From assembly GCF_000151315.2 (NCBI RefSeq), contig NW_011887305.1, positions 172,561 to 236,560 of the forward strand: 64,000 nt of DNA, given 5' to 3'. Under the pieces are notes generated by a model. That model searched no databases. It was not told the DNA's origin and saw nothing but the letters and a program-made list of their open reading frames with translations. This document shows positions 43,448 through 54,796 of the stretch, piece by piece (position 1 is the stretch's first letter; each line of letters opens with the position of its first letter). The DNA comes from Capsaspora owczarzaki ATCC 30864 (Eukaryota > Opisthokonta > Filasterea). A program made the position numbers and the translations under genes.

Positions 43448-45356
43448 TCAAGCCGCTCCCGTTGCCAAGTCTGCCATCACATCAGCCAATCTGCTGTCGT
43501 TCACTCCAGCAGCCTCGGCCCTGTCAAAGTTTGTTTCCGCCTCCACCACTGCTACTGCCGAGACCGCACCACCGCAGCCACCGCAGCAACCGCCACCAGC
43601 AGCAGCAGCAATTGCGGCTCGATCCCATGGGGTTGTTGCTCCTGGAGTGGCCAAAGCGGCGCTTGCTTCGGAATTCCGCCCGTTCGACCTGTTTCCTGGC
43701 AAGCAGATGCGTTATCAAGCGTACCTCAACCTGGTTGCAGCGGCAGCGTCGGAGGATGCTGCGGCACTCGTCCGCCCTCCAAAGGACCTTGCGTTATCCG
43801 AGGCAGAGCGTGAGCGCGAGCTCGATGAGTTTTGCCGGGCTGCGAACATGTTCCGGCCAATGTCGTCGGTCATGGCAAACCGGTTTACGTCTTCCGGCTT
43901 ATCGTTGGGCAACGAGCCCGTTGTTTCTAAGAGCGATAGCGCATCGGCGCCGCCAAAGGCCGGTGACGACCAGTCGTCTCGAAAGGCACGCCCCACTATT
44001 CAGCTCAAGCGTTCGCGAGAGCAATGGGTGCCCGTGCCGCTCGTCTGCAAGCGGTTTAATGTCCCCAATCCACACCCGGGCAAAGCCCCGGGTGGCGACG
44101 ATGCCTCGGCAGCCTCTTCTTCGGGCACAAGTGGCGGATTTTCAGTGTTGAACTGGCAGCCGCCAGGCACCGCTGCCCCAGCGAGCAACTCCCAACAGCA
44201 GCAGTCGGGAGTGAGCTCAACCGGCATCACAGCAGCTGGGCTGTTGTCCATGCCGTTGGCTCCACAGTATGCCAACGCCGTTCTTCCGGCTGGCTCAGGG
44301 AGGTCTGCTTCACCGCCACCTCCTCTCGTCATGCCGTTGGGCGATCCGCTTGCGGCCCAGCAAGAGGCTGACAGGCCGTCCATGGATTTGTTCAAGGCCA
44401 TATTCGACGCCTCTGACGACGAAGATGAAGAGGAATTGCGCGAGAAGCGGCGCGAAGAGAGCCAGCGGCAGGCTGCTGCCGAGTTGGCCGAGCAGGTGAA
44501 AATCCAGACCGAGCTATTCCGTCCCCCGCCGCCGCCGATGGTGACACACCATGCTGCAGCTTCTTCGCTGGGCCAGAGCGCGTCGCAACCTTCTATATCT
44601 GGTCGTGCACAATCGGTTGCAGACCCGCACAGTGATTCTGGTGACGAGCAAGGCCCACCCATCTCGTTGTACCGTCCGCCATCTCCGAAAGAATCGCAAA
44701 GCTCAAGCTCGGCGACGCGGCCACTTTTAAAAGACTCCAAAGCCTCCTCGACTCTGTCATCATCTTCTTCTTCATCCTCGTCGTCGTCGGCATCTTCAGC
44801 AGACGATTCTTCGGACGACAACGATTCTGATCGGGAGCATCGCTCGGAAGCTCGCAGGGAACGGAGCAAGCAGAGCCGAAGCTCGGAGCAAAGGTCGCAC
44901 AAACGGGACAGAGACGGTGAGCGCAAGCACCACAAACACCGCAAGCACAGCAAACACAGCAAGCACAGTAAGCACAGCAAACACCACAAGCACCACAAGT
45001 CTCGCCATGACCGCGATGATGGCGACCGAGAGCGCGATCGAACTCGAGAGAGCGACCGCAGCGGTCATCGCGAGCGAAGCAGCAGCAGCAGCAACAGCAG
45101 CCGCCGCCATGATCGCGATCGTGACCGAGATGATGCGCGACGTCACGAGCGGAGCTACGACGAGCACCACAAAAGTAGCCGTCGTGCTGAGAGTGACTAC
45201 AAGTCGGACTCGGGCTCTCGAACTGGTTTAGGCATGGAGCCGCAACAAGCTTCCCGATCTCTGCCTCCGCCACAACAGGGCAGTGCTGTTGCAGACCCTC
45301 TTGCACCCTCGTCCAGAACGGCGGCGTCACGACCTAGCGCCAGCGACTTTATGTAG
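41324..45356 (+). CDS. GPATCH1: GPATCH1/TOUGH-type G-patch RNA-processing protein
   Basis: Exons 41324-41461, 41566-41744, 41865-42048 and 42162-45356, phases 0, 2, 0; 1231 aa. The N-terminal conserved block reads [20 protein letters not shown] and [10 protein letters not shown], diagnostic of the family, then PEDFMDEED. The G-patch starts near 168 ([18 protein letters not shown]). A middle conserved part has [17 protein letters not shown]. The end is a long Arg/Ser/His/Lys region with an HSK tandem near 940-975 (by translation, ~44940-45000) and Ser runs. Known: found in catalytic spliceosomes; G-patches activate DEAH helicases. The long Gln run (~43418-43445) is a CAG repeat. Confidence 0.93.
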
Positions 45357-45574
45357 CATTGTTTGAAAACACCCATTGCAATGTAGCAGCTGAATACTCA
45401 AAAATGACAAAAACCTCGAATATGACTGTTGATACCTTGTTGATCAAGAATAAGTGTACTGTATTTTGCTTGGGGACAAAATCGGACGAAAAAAAGTGGT
45501 ACTGGAACACAGAGATCGAAACAAAAAAAAAAAGAAATACGAAGAAAAACAAAAAACCAGAGCGACTTGCTGTT

Positions 45575-47517
45575 TTAAAGCTCGTCCTTCTCGTCGTCGT
45601 CCTCCTCCTCGTCGGCGGCAGCCTCCTCAGCCTTTCGCTTGGCCTCAGCAGCTTCGCGCTCCTCGCGCTCCTTCTTCTCGATGGCCTCCTTGGCCTTCAG
45701 CTCACCGTCCTTGTTGACCTTCCAGGTCTTCTCGGCGAAGGCCTTGGCCTCAGCGAGCGAGTCACCAACATAGACGTTGTCGAAGATGGAGCCAGCCTTG
45801 ACTTGCCAGAGGTCGAAACCGACAGCGCCGAGGTCGGTGTAGACACCGAGCGACTCGTCCTTGCTGTAGGCGGGGTTGTCAATCTTGGGGTGCTCCCACT
45901 CGCCCTTGTACTTGGGGTTGTCAATCTGGCGGGCCTTCCACTCACCCTTGTACTGGGGGTTGGGGATTTGGGCGGGCTCCCACTCACCGTCGACCTCGTC
46001 GTCCCAGTCCTCGGGCTTGCGAGCGTCAGCGTCGGGAATGAACTCGGGCTTGTCCCAGTCGGCGGGCTTCGAGTCGGTCTCGTCGTCAATCTTGCGGCGA
46101 TCGTCCCAGTCGGAGGGCTTCTTGGCCTCGGGGTCGAGGATGGTCTTGGGGGGAACCATGTCCCAGTCGGCCTCAAGCGAGCCAGACTCGACCTTCTCAA
46201 GATCGATGAGGACCTCGTAGGTCTGGTCGGGGTTGAGCACAAGAGTGTAGACGTGGCTGAGCTCGTCGTCCTTGCAGGGGATGGTCTTCTTGATCAGGTG
46301 GTTGACGCCCTTGTAGTTGAAAATGACGTGGACGCGCTTGGTGGACGAGCCGCAAATGTCGGGGCCGAACATGATGTGGTAAGGCGTGTCGCCAACCATC
46401 TCCGTCTGCGAGAGATCAGAGCCGAAAACCTTCACGTAGCCACCGCCGCAGTCGATCTTTTGCTCGTGCTTGACCTGGAATTGGATGATGACGGGCTTTT
46501 CCGCGTTGGAGGCGGGGGTGTCGAGCTTGGCCGAGATGCCGTAGAAGCGAGCGTCCTGGGCGGTTTGGATGCCTGGGGACGATAGAGAAAGAACAAAAAA
46601 AGGGGCGTGTGTTTGTGAGTTAGAAGTGTGCTGATGATGAACACGCACAATGCATGGAAGCACGATGCTTTGTTGCTGATGTGGCGGCAAATCGTTGCAG
46701 TTCAGTTGTTCGATGCACATACCCTTCTGGACCTCCTCGTCGTTGAAGAACTTGCCAGCAGTCCACTTCCAGGCGCCTTGTTCGGCACCCTTGGCCTTGG
46801 ACAGGACCCAGCGGCCTTCCCAGCCAGCTGTTGGATAATGATGTTGTTGTCGTTTGAGGAAAAGCAGAAGAAAAGGAAGGAACGGAAAAAAAAAAAAAAA
46901 CCAGGTGAGTTTCAAAACAAAAAAAAAAAAATCAATGAAATTGGTGAGAACAAGCAACGACCAGCGTGTGAGATGCGATGCGCGAAATGAGCGAAGAAGT
47001 AAGCCAAGTGAAAGAACGCGCGACAAGCGAGAGGAAGACGACGAAGCAGAGATGATGGAAAAGCAAAGAAAAGAGAAAAGCAAAAAAAAAAAGGCAAAAA
47101 AAAAAAACAAGGATCGCAACTGAAGCATTATTCTTAAAGGTCGTTTGCTGTCCCAGCTTCTGCTACGAACACGCGCCGAGATCAGCACCAGCGAAAAAGG
47201 ACAAACCAAGAACGCAGAAAGCGTTTCGCTGAAGAAGAAGAAGAAGAAGAAGAAGAAGAAGCAGAAAAGGCGGTCGATTGGGCAGAACGTTGATGAACAA
47301 CCAACGAAATGCGAAACAAAAGAAAAAAGATCGCACGCTTTTTTATTTTTTATTTTTTCTTGTTGTTGTTCAAGGTTGCAACAGCGTTGTTGTTGGTGGC
47401 GAATTGGAGTGTGGTGAGTGACGTACCATCGCTGAACTCCTCAGTAAAGTAGGAGGTGGCGTTGGAGAGATGAACGCCGAGCAGAACGAGCAGCGCGATC
47501 GCAACTGTGGAGCGCAT
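45575..47517 (-). CDS. CALR: Calreticulin, ER lectin chaperone
   Basis: Exons 47427-47517, 46723-46827 and 45575-46572, both joins phase 1, 397 aa. Signal peptide 1-~21 ending SNATS, globular lectin domain with CGGGYVKVF, YHIMFGPDICG, then the P-domain with three KPxDWD repeats (KPSDWD, KPADWD, KPEDWD) and three GEWxxxxIxNPxYKGEW repeats. The C-terminal part is acidic and Lys-rich and ends KDEL, so it stays in the ER lumen. No membrane helix, so not calnexin. Role: folding of N-glycoproteins and Ca2+ storage. A run of ~22 T on the sense strand lies 11-33 bases before the ATG. Convergent with GPATCH1, 218 bases apart. Confidence 0.98.
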
Positions 47518-47856
47518 GATTGAAATTACAAAAAAAAAAAAAAAAAAAAAAGAGAGAAGACTGAATTTTCGTAATGGAAAATCAATGGAAAAAAAAAAAG
47601 AAAAAAAGAAAAGAAAAGAAAAAAAAAAAAGGTCAAAATTTGTGCTGGCAAACAACGATTGGTCCACGGAAGATTCAACAGAGAACCACTCAATCAAACA
47701 GGACGAAGAACACAGCGACAGCGAGCAAAGGTCACTTCAGACCAACAAGAAAACAGAATCAAGACAATCACGAGAAGCAGAGGGGGTGCCGAGTGAAAGA
47801 GTGACATTGCGAGGAACGCAAAGTCTGGCGAGAAGCTGAAGGAGAGAGAGAGAGAG

Positions 47857-47893
<37 letters not shown>

Positions 47894-48250
47894 GTGGATT
47901 CTGAGACACTCGCAAAAAAATAAGCTCAGAACTTGACAGCCAATGGCGCATCAAAGTTTGCTGGACAGACAGGCTTGAAGCAAAGAAACTAAAAGGAAAT
48001 GAAATCGTGTTGGAATTGCAATGAATTGACCGACAAAATCAGAGTCGGCGAGCTCCCAACTCACTCAGAGAGTACAATACTCGATTCGGCAAGGTTGGAA
48101 GTGACTTGAATGTTTGCGAGTTTATCTCAGCCTTCCTAGGGCGACACCATTGCACAATCCGTAAATGGTTGCACGCCGGAAAAGTCCTGCGTGTTGCTCG
48201 ATGAAGGAGAGAAGGTACGTGCGGCCTTGGATGTGCACACATGGGATAGG
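47518..48250. other. Intergenic, repeat-rich
   Basis: Calreticulin promoter and 3' side of the OLD-like gene. A runs at 47528-47550 and ~47590-47630, and a GA tract at 47840-47890. No gene seen. Confidence 0.55.
47840..47890. repeat. GA microsatellite
   Basis: About 24 GA units with one interruption, in the intergenic region upstream of calreticulin. Confidence 0.9.
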
Positions 48251-50829
48251 TCAACGCAGGCACGCGAGAACAGCTTGCTCGGTCTGGTCAAGCAGGGCTT
48301 TCACGTCGGGATGGAGATGTTGGCGCTCGAGACCGCCCATCACGGCCGTCGCATTCGGCATCAAGTCGTGGCCGCGGACCATGCTGACATACGTGGTCCA
48401 AAAAGAGACCCGATTGTTGCGGTCAAACGAGGAGGTTGCTTCGGCTGTCAGCTGGGCGAGCAGAGAGTTCCAGAGCACGTCCGGGTCGTTTTCCGATTCT
48501 GCGAGCTCGCGATGGAGCATGGCCATGGTCTCGTCGTTCTCACTTGAAGCCAAATCACTCGCAGGATCCTGCGGTGGCTCGTCCGAGCCTGGGTCACTCG
48601 AGAGGGCCGAATCAGGGGCTGCTGCGGCCTCTGTAGCTGGGTTGCTGGTGCTCGTGCTCGCCTCGGTCGTGACCGTGAAGGCATCTGGATCATCAGCAGC
48701 TGGATCAGCGGCCGCAGATGCTCGGTCTTTGCGGTTGTCACGCTTGAGTTTGAGATCGCCTTTCGGAAGCTTGCGGAGGTGTTCGTTCGTCATGGTCGCA
48801 AGCCTGTCGGCTGACTGTTGCGTGATTCTTTCAGGCTCGCAATGGTGCGCTGCGGGCGGCGATTTCTGCTGAGACTCCTTGAAGAACGCTTTGAAGGTCG
48901 AGACAAAGTACCACTTGCGCTGCTGGAGGGCCTGGATCATGCTGACGCGCAGTGTGCCTGCATCCGCGCTCCTGAGCAGTCGGTGCAGAATCAAGTACGA
49001 CTCAATGCACGGCAGCAGCGTGTAGACGACGGGAGCGCCCACAATTTTTGTGATCCGAGCCTGGGCGGCTGGGAGATCGGGCGAAGCGGCGTACATGTCA
49101 CTGTCTCTGAGAAAGACGTGCTTGAGCTTGGCCTGCGTCAGAACGTTGGAAACACCGTGCTTGTTGACGGCGCCCGATGTGGTCAGAAAGTGGAAGTGCT
49201 GGCCGAGGGTCGTGTACTTGCTGTAGAACGCCTGGTCGTTCGCGCCTTCCAACACGAGCAGTGGCTTGCTGTCCTTGACTTGGCTGAGTGCGTTGAGGAT
49301 TGGATACAGGGAAGCGCGACCTTGCTCGTCCTTGGGCAGGTCGTCTGTCAGCTCGACGGCCTTGCCATCCGGAGTGAGGAACATAATCTGTTGATCCGTC
49401 TTCAAGCGCGGATCGATGATGGCGCGCGAGTTGGTCGCGACAATGAGCTGGATGTCGTGCTCGGCGCACGTGCTGACGAGAAAGTCATACAGCTTGGCTG
49501 TCACATTCTCGTAGAGCAGTGCTTCGAGCTCGTCGATGAGGAAGATGCGCTGCTTGAAGGGACTTGGGTCGTGCGCAATTTCCTTTTCACGCGCCTCGTC
49601 TTGCGCAGCGTTGATGGTTGCGCCAGCGGTCAGATGGTAGAGAAGCGTCAGAATGGCAATAATCTTCTGCAGCGAGCCGGCGCAGGCACCAATGTCGAGG
49701 GTGACGCCGTTCTCGGTGACAGTGGCCGTGACCGGACCATCGACGCCGTCGCGAACCGCAGAGACGGTGGCTTGAAGACCGAGCTGCTTCAGTCCGTCGC
49801 TCACAAAGTCTTTTGCCTGAAACAGCCGGAAACGCATATGCTGAACGCCAGCGGTCAGGAACATGTGCTCTCTGAGTAGCTCTTCCTTTCTGTCTCCCCA
49901 CTGATACATCGGTGGCATGAAGGCGAAGCGGATGGGGGCGAGCGACTGGTGGTTGTCGGGTTTGTCTTGAAGCAGCCCTTTGTCCAGCGAATACTCCAGC
50001 ATCACGTTCTCGTTGGTGTGATGGTACGTGGTATCGTGGAACGTGCCAGTCAGGGTGAATTTCCTGTTTGGCGCGCCGACGCGAACGAGCGTATCTGGCG
50101 ACTGATACTTATTGCTAAAGAACCGATCACCAAAGAGGTCTTCCAGCTCATCTTCGAATCGGAAAACATCCTTGCTGAAGTGCTTGGAGCTGGGGACACG
50201 AGCGTTGTGGCCGCGCAGGAAGATGAGAATAGCCCAGAGGATTTGCGTCTTGCCCGAGCCGTTCGCGCCAACGATAATCTTGGGGCTGGGCGTCAGGGTG
50301 AAAGTTATGTCCTCGAACTTTTTGAAGTTCTGGAGGCGGAGCTGGTGCAGACTGGGGAGTCGGTGATGCAATACAGTGAGCAAAGCTCTTCTTCGAACTG
50401 CACTCCGGACGAGTTACAATGTTGCAAACAACATCACTACACATACCGAAACTCTGACTGCGTTTCAACTTGAGTGGCCGAGTCCAGGGAAGGCGGCACA
50501 ACGCCAAGACTCGAGGCATTTCGACATTGCTGCGCAAACGGATGCGCGGCTCGCGCTGCCGCAGATGATTCGGCAGATGTCTCGTTGGAGAGTGGGTGGA
50601 GCGTGCGCTCGGTGCCAGACGAAACGCTTTGCATCAATAATCGCGCGAAACTGCAGGCTGCAGAAAGACTGGCTTTCGGCCTGCTCTCTGCCGAGACATA
50701 TCGCAGCGGCATCGCAAGCGCAGCAGAGTTGCATCCAAGTCTGTAGCTCTTTGATGACAAGGCGAGAAAAGCAATGCGATGCGGCACAGCGAAGATTGCG
50801 GCGCCAGCCATCGAATTACGTGGAAACAT
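48251..50829 (-). CDS. OLD-family ABC-ATPase/Toprim nuclease, possibly organellar
   Basis: Exons 50447-50829 and 48251-50351, phase 2, ~827 aa. The second exon opens with a typical SMC/OLD N-terminus (LRLQNFKKFEDITF), Walker A GANGSGKT (~156-163), a weak signature region, Walker B RIFLIDELEALL (~397) and VATNSR. It is followed by a Toprim-like half: VLEGANDQAFYSKY with the conserved Glu (~496), FLRDSDM (~544) and CIESYLILH, as in the OLD nucleases of bacteria and phages. The tail is acidic and Ser/Ala-rich. Exon 1 (MFPRNSMAGAAIF...) is rich in Arg, Ala and Ser with few acids at its start, like a mitochondrial leader, but the start is uncertain: ATGs also at 50934 and 50811. Role inferred: ATP-dependent DNA cleavage or processing. 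Unusual in a nuclear genome. Confidence 0.72.
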
Positions 50830-51608
50830 TTCGAGCTGATAGACTGTTGCCACTGAGAAACGGACAGGACAAAACGTCCAATCTTTGTTTTGCTTACTGG
50901 TGACGTTTTTCGGCTTGTTGGAGCTGAATACCATCGCGCAAAGTTGTAGTAACGAGTAGAAATGTGGGGGTGGGGGTGGGGCAGACAAGTCGATGTGCCT
51001 AGTTGCTGAACAAGACTTTTATTTTCACGGATATTGTCGGTCACATGTGGCCGAGCTCCATCCCGTAATCACACCCGCACCAACCAATGAATTTTAACGG
51101 GTGAGATGAGGCACTTCGCTCGATTCTGCTCTTGCTTGACCCAGTCCTGATTCCTTCGATTTGTGTTTTTGGTTTTTTTTTTTTTTTTGGCGGGAAACTC
51201 TCGCGCGCAAAAAAAAAAAAAAATCCAAAAAAAAAATCGTCGAACAGACGCTGCTTCGGGTTTTCCTCGCGTTCAACGCGCCAGTTCGATTGGGTGGCCC
51301 GCCGCCTTGTTCGCAGAGCTTCTGCAACGATCGAGTCGATAGCGCTTCGTGGACGGGCTCCTGGCTCGGAACGGGAAGAGGGAGGTCGTTTTTCACTGTC
51401 TCGGCTCGTTTTGCTGTTTCACTGCAGACCTGCCCCAAGCTCGGTGCACCCCGGAGCCATTCCTCCTTCCCTTCCACGCAAAGCACTCCACAGAGCCCGA
51501 ACGACGCTTTGATTGCCTCCCGCTGGTGGTGGACGTGATCGCTGCTGCCAGATTGTCCACCCCTGCACTCGCGGCCGCTTTGGTTTCGCAAGCAACCCCC
51601 GCTGCATC
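50830..51608. promoter_or_regulatory. Divergent promoter between OLD-like gene and USP
   Basis: About 780 bases (less if the OLD start is further upstream). T14 at ~51175-51189 and A runs at ~51210-51233. No other gene recognised. Confidence 0.45.
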
Positions 51609-54574
51609 ATGGCGAAGGCTGCCGACCAGACCGTATTCAGTGTCAAACTCGAACGTGCGGAGATTACCAGCGGATCGCAATGCAAGGTTGTCCTTCAGGC
51701 GTCGGTCAGACTGGAGGCCACCGTGTCCCAAATCTACCTCAAGATTACACAGCGCAATCCAAAATCCGCAGAGTCTGTCGAGAAAGTGGATCTCACCCAT
51801 GAAGCCTGCATGTTCAGTGTCCACGAAGGGCCGGTAGTCTATGTGAAGTGGACCAGCCAGCTGTCGCAAGTGACAAGGACATTCAAGTGCAGCTTTGCCG
51901 GGTGCGACCAGAGTCTCAAGCAAGCAGAGCTGTTTCGCTCATTCTGCAAAAACCTGTCCAACCTTTTCGCACCGGATCTCCCAACCAAAGCTCTGAGTGA
52001 ATTCAACAAGCTGCTCCACTCGAGCGAGCCGCCACAAAAGAGCATATTGCAATCATGGTCTGTTCCGTCCTTGCCGCAGGCAGGACGCTCTGTGCAGTTG
52101 GATGGCTCCTTTGGCGTATTGCGAGATGAAAACCGAAGACCGTCCAGTAATGGGCAAGCAGTGGTCTCGCCAAAGTCTACTGGCTATCGCCAGGTCGTGG
52201 CTACTGCTTGTTCGCCCAGTTCGCCAATGACAACCTCGTTGAATTACGCACCCACAAACCGGCTATTTCACTCCAACTTTCCTTCGAGCAATCGCTCGCT
52301 CCGAGATTCTACTCCTAGCGCGTCCACGAGCATATCTGCCGCCCCGCCACTCACACCGTCCAAACCCTTGACTCCCTCCCAGTTCTTCAGCCCACCCAGC
52401 TCTCGGCCTGGTTACTCGCCCTTTTCCAGCACCAACTACTCACCCACGACGGCAACGAGTTCACTCACCTTCTCCAGTCCTACGAAAACCTTTACGCGCA
52501 ATGGCGACGACAAGATAGGATTGGAGAACCAGGGCAACGACTGTTATCTGAATGCCATGCTTCAAGCGCTGCTTCATTTGCCTCTGTGTATTCAGAGCAT
52601 TGAGCACGCGTATCAAGACTTGAATTCCTCTGATTCCCAACAACGTCCTTTGACACGAGCGATGCTCAAGCTCGTACGAAAGCTCCACCCCTCTGCGCTT
52701 GAGGTACACTTGCCCAAGCGAGACGCGGCGATCGAGGCCGCCAGCTCGGCGGCAGTCAAGATGCGCGTCGGCGATCGCTACCCCTCCTTTGGAACTTCTC
52801 GACAGCAAGACGCACACGAGCTGTTGACCCATGTGTTGACAATGCTAGAATACGAGCTCTCGCCTCTCCGCGCTGCTCAGGCCTCGACGATCTCTGCTCG
52901 CACACCTGCGAGCGACGAAGCAGCAGCAGCAACATCCACACCCGCTCACTCGACGGTGCTTGAACAGCAGCCCTCCGAAGGGGGATCTTCTGTCGAATTT
53001 ATTGCAAGCGACACTCCTTCCCTCCACAGTTACCAGAGCAAACCGACTCGAAGGAGACTAGAGAATGACGATCTCGGCGACGGGGACCTTCCAGCGCTCG
53101 CATCCATCATCCTGCAAACCGACCCTTCCGTCGTCAAAGCACAATCACCTGCCGCCCAATTGCCGGCTGCCAGTTCGAGTTCTGCTCTCCCAAACGCTCA
53201 AACTGACCCAGACAACCCAATCAAACGGATCTTCTCCGGACTGGAGCGCCAGGAGCTCGAGTGCCTGTCTTGCAAACGCCTGTCAGAGTCAACCGAAGAG
53301 TTTTACTGCCTGTCGCTCGAGCTACCTGGTCCGCTCGAAGCTTTCACCGCAAAGCCATCGCTTGATTCTCTTCTTCACAAACATTTCACACCCCACAAAG
53401 TTGAGCGCACCTGCGAGCATTGTGGCTTCAAGACGGCAAATCGCACACGCCGAATACTTCGCTTTCCCAACGTCCTCGCCATTCATCTGATGCGATTCCG
53501 CAACAACCTATCCAAGCTCACCACCCCAGTTAATCTTGGTCTTGCAGTTTGTGCAGGTGAGGCAGTCTTTTTTTTTTTTTTTTTGTTCCTTTGGCGTTGG
53601 ATCAGGGGGGGGGGGAACAGGGTTGCAATTGTGTTTCTGTTTTGCCTTGTTCGCAATTTCTCATTTGTGTGCTGGGCCTCATTGTTTTGCTCTTCCCTCC
53701 TGTATTTCTTTTTTTTTTTCGTTGGCCGTCGTTCCCAGACAATGTGGCGCATTCGAAAGCGACTCATTCGCAGCCATTAATTCTACCGAGCGTTCCCGAG
53801 CCACCCACCCCTGTCAAACGCGTCCGCAACTCTGGCGCTGAAGAGCAGGCCGGCGACACTAGCGCCTCGAAACGCTCCAAAGTCGACTCGGACAACCTGT
53901 CCGAGATGACAGAGGAGGAGCAGGTTCAGTTTGTCATGGCGCAAAGCATCAAGGAAGCAGAGCAGCAGCGCGAGAAGGAGGAGCAGGAGCTTCGTGAAGC
54001 GACAATCGCAAGCTGCATCTCTGCAGCACAGGACGATATCATGCTCCTTGATGACGACTCGCTGCTCGAGATGCCTCTGCCCGGGCCGTCGGCGTCTGTG
54101 GGCTCGACTGGGGCTGAGCGATTCAAGTATCGATTGGTCAGCGTTGTCCATCACCATGGCGGATCCATCCAGAAAGGCCATTACACCAGCCACGTGCTGG
54201 ATTTTCATGCAGGTCGGTGGTACGAGTGCAATGATGAGCGCGTGACGCCGGTGCCCCTCCAGGCGCCCTTGATGCAGACAAGCAACATGTACATGTGCTT
54301 TTTTGTGACGCCGGATATTTTTCAGCGTGCCATGCAGCGTGGCAATGCTCAGCGACACGCCGAACTTGTCGCCAAGCAAGAAGACGACGCAAGCGATGGT
54401 CTCGACGTTGCCCCGGCAAGCAATCCAACCTCGCGTGTTTCACCCGATTTTAAAGCGACTGCCAAGCCATCACCCGGCTCATCGACCAAATTTGCGACAA
54501 CTACCTCGTCCAAACCGGTTCTGGAGGCAGCGACGCGCGTTTTCGGACCAGCCGAACGCCAATATACGCGCTAA
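51609..54574 (+). CDS. Ubiquitin-specific peptidase, USP37-like
   Basis: Exons 51609-53556 and 53739-54574, phase 1, 927 aa. Residues 1-~100 look like the PH-type N-terminus of USP37/26/29. A Ser/Pro-rich linker leads to the catalytic domain: Cys box GLENQGNDCYLNA (~305, catalytic Cys ~313), QQDAHELLTHVL, zinc-type CLSCKR and CEHCGF pairs, LAIHLMRF, then a UIM (EEEQVQFVMAQSIKEAE, ~713) inserted in the catalytic domain, and His box GHYTSHVLDF (~795). UIM placement is as in USP37. Cuts ubiquitin from substrates; USP37 acts in cell-cycle control in animals. The usual GNTCY is GNDCY here. Function of the substrate side unknown. Confidence 0.92.
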
Positions 54575-54796
54575 CGTGTACAGCGATGCATTGTTTTGGC
54601 AAAGAAAAAAAAAATACCCCTTCATTTTCATTGTTTTCAAGGCAGAATTTTTGCCGACCCTTGTATTTTAAACATTACATATTTAATCCATGGCGAGCAT
54701 TGTATTTAACACATGATTCATGCTTTGCCTGTTCAATGCCTCCCGGTTTGACTTTAAGCGTTTGCTATTGCGTGAACTTGATCCGCAAATACAAGC

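Noticed and set aside
44000-44998. Cys/Leu/Ser-rich 332-codon open frame on the minus strand
   Set aside because: Antisense shadow of GPATCH1, produced by its Lys/His and Ser repeat codons.
45359-46585. 408-codon Leu/Val-rich open frame on the plus strand
   Set aside because: Antisense of calreticulin; the calreticulin frame has all family repeats and KDEL.
48818-49879. 353-codon open frame on the plus strand
   Set aside because: Antisense of the OLD-like gene, without recognisable domain.
48251-50829. OLD-like gene as a piece of bacterial contamination or a phage island
   Set aside because: It has a GT-AG intron, the same codon style and microsatellite-rich flanks as the neighbours, and no other bacterial gene lies beside it.
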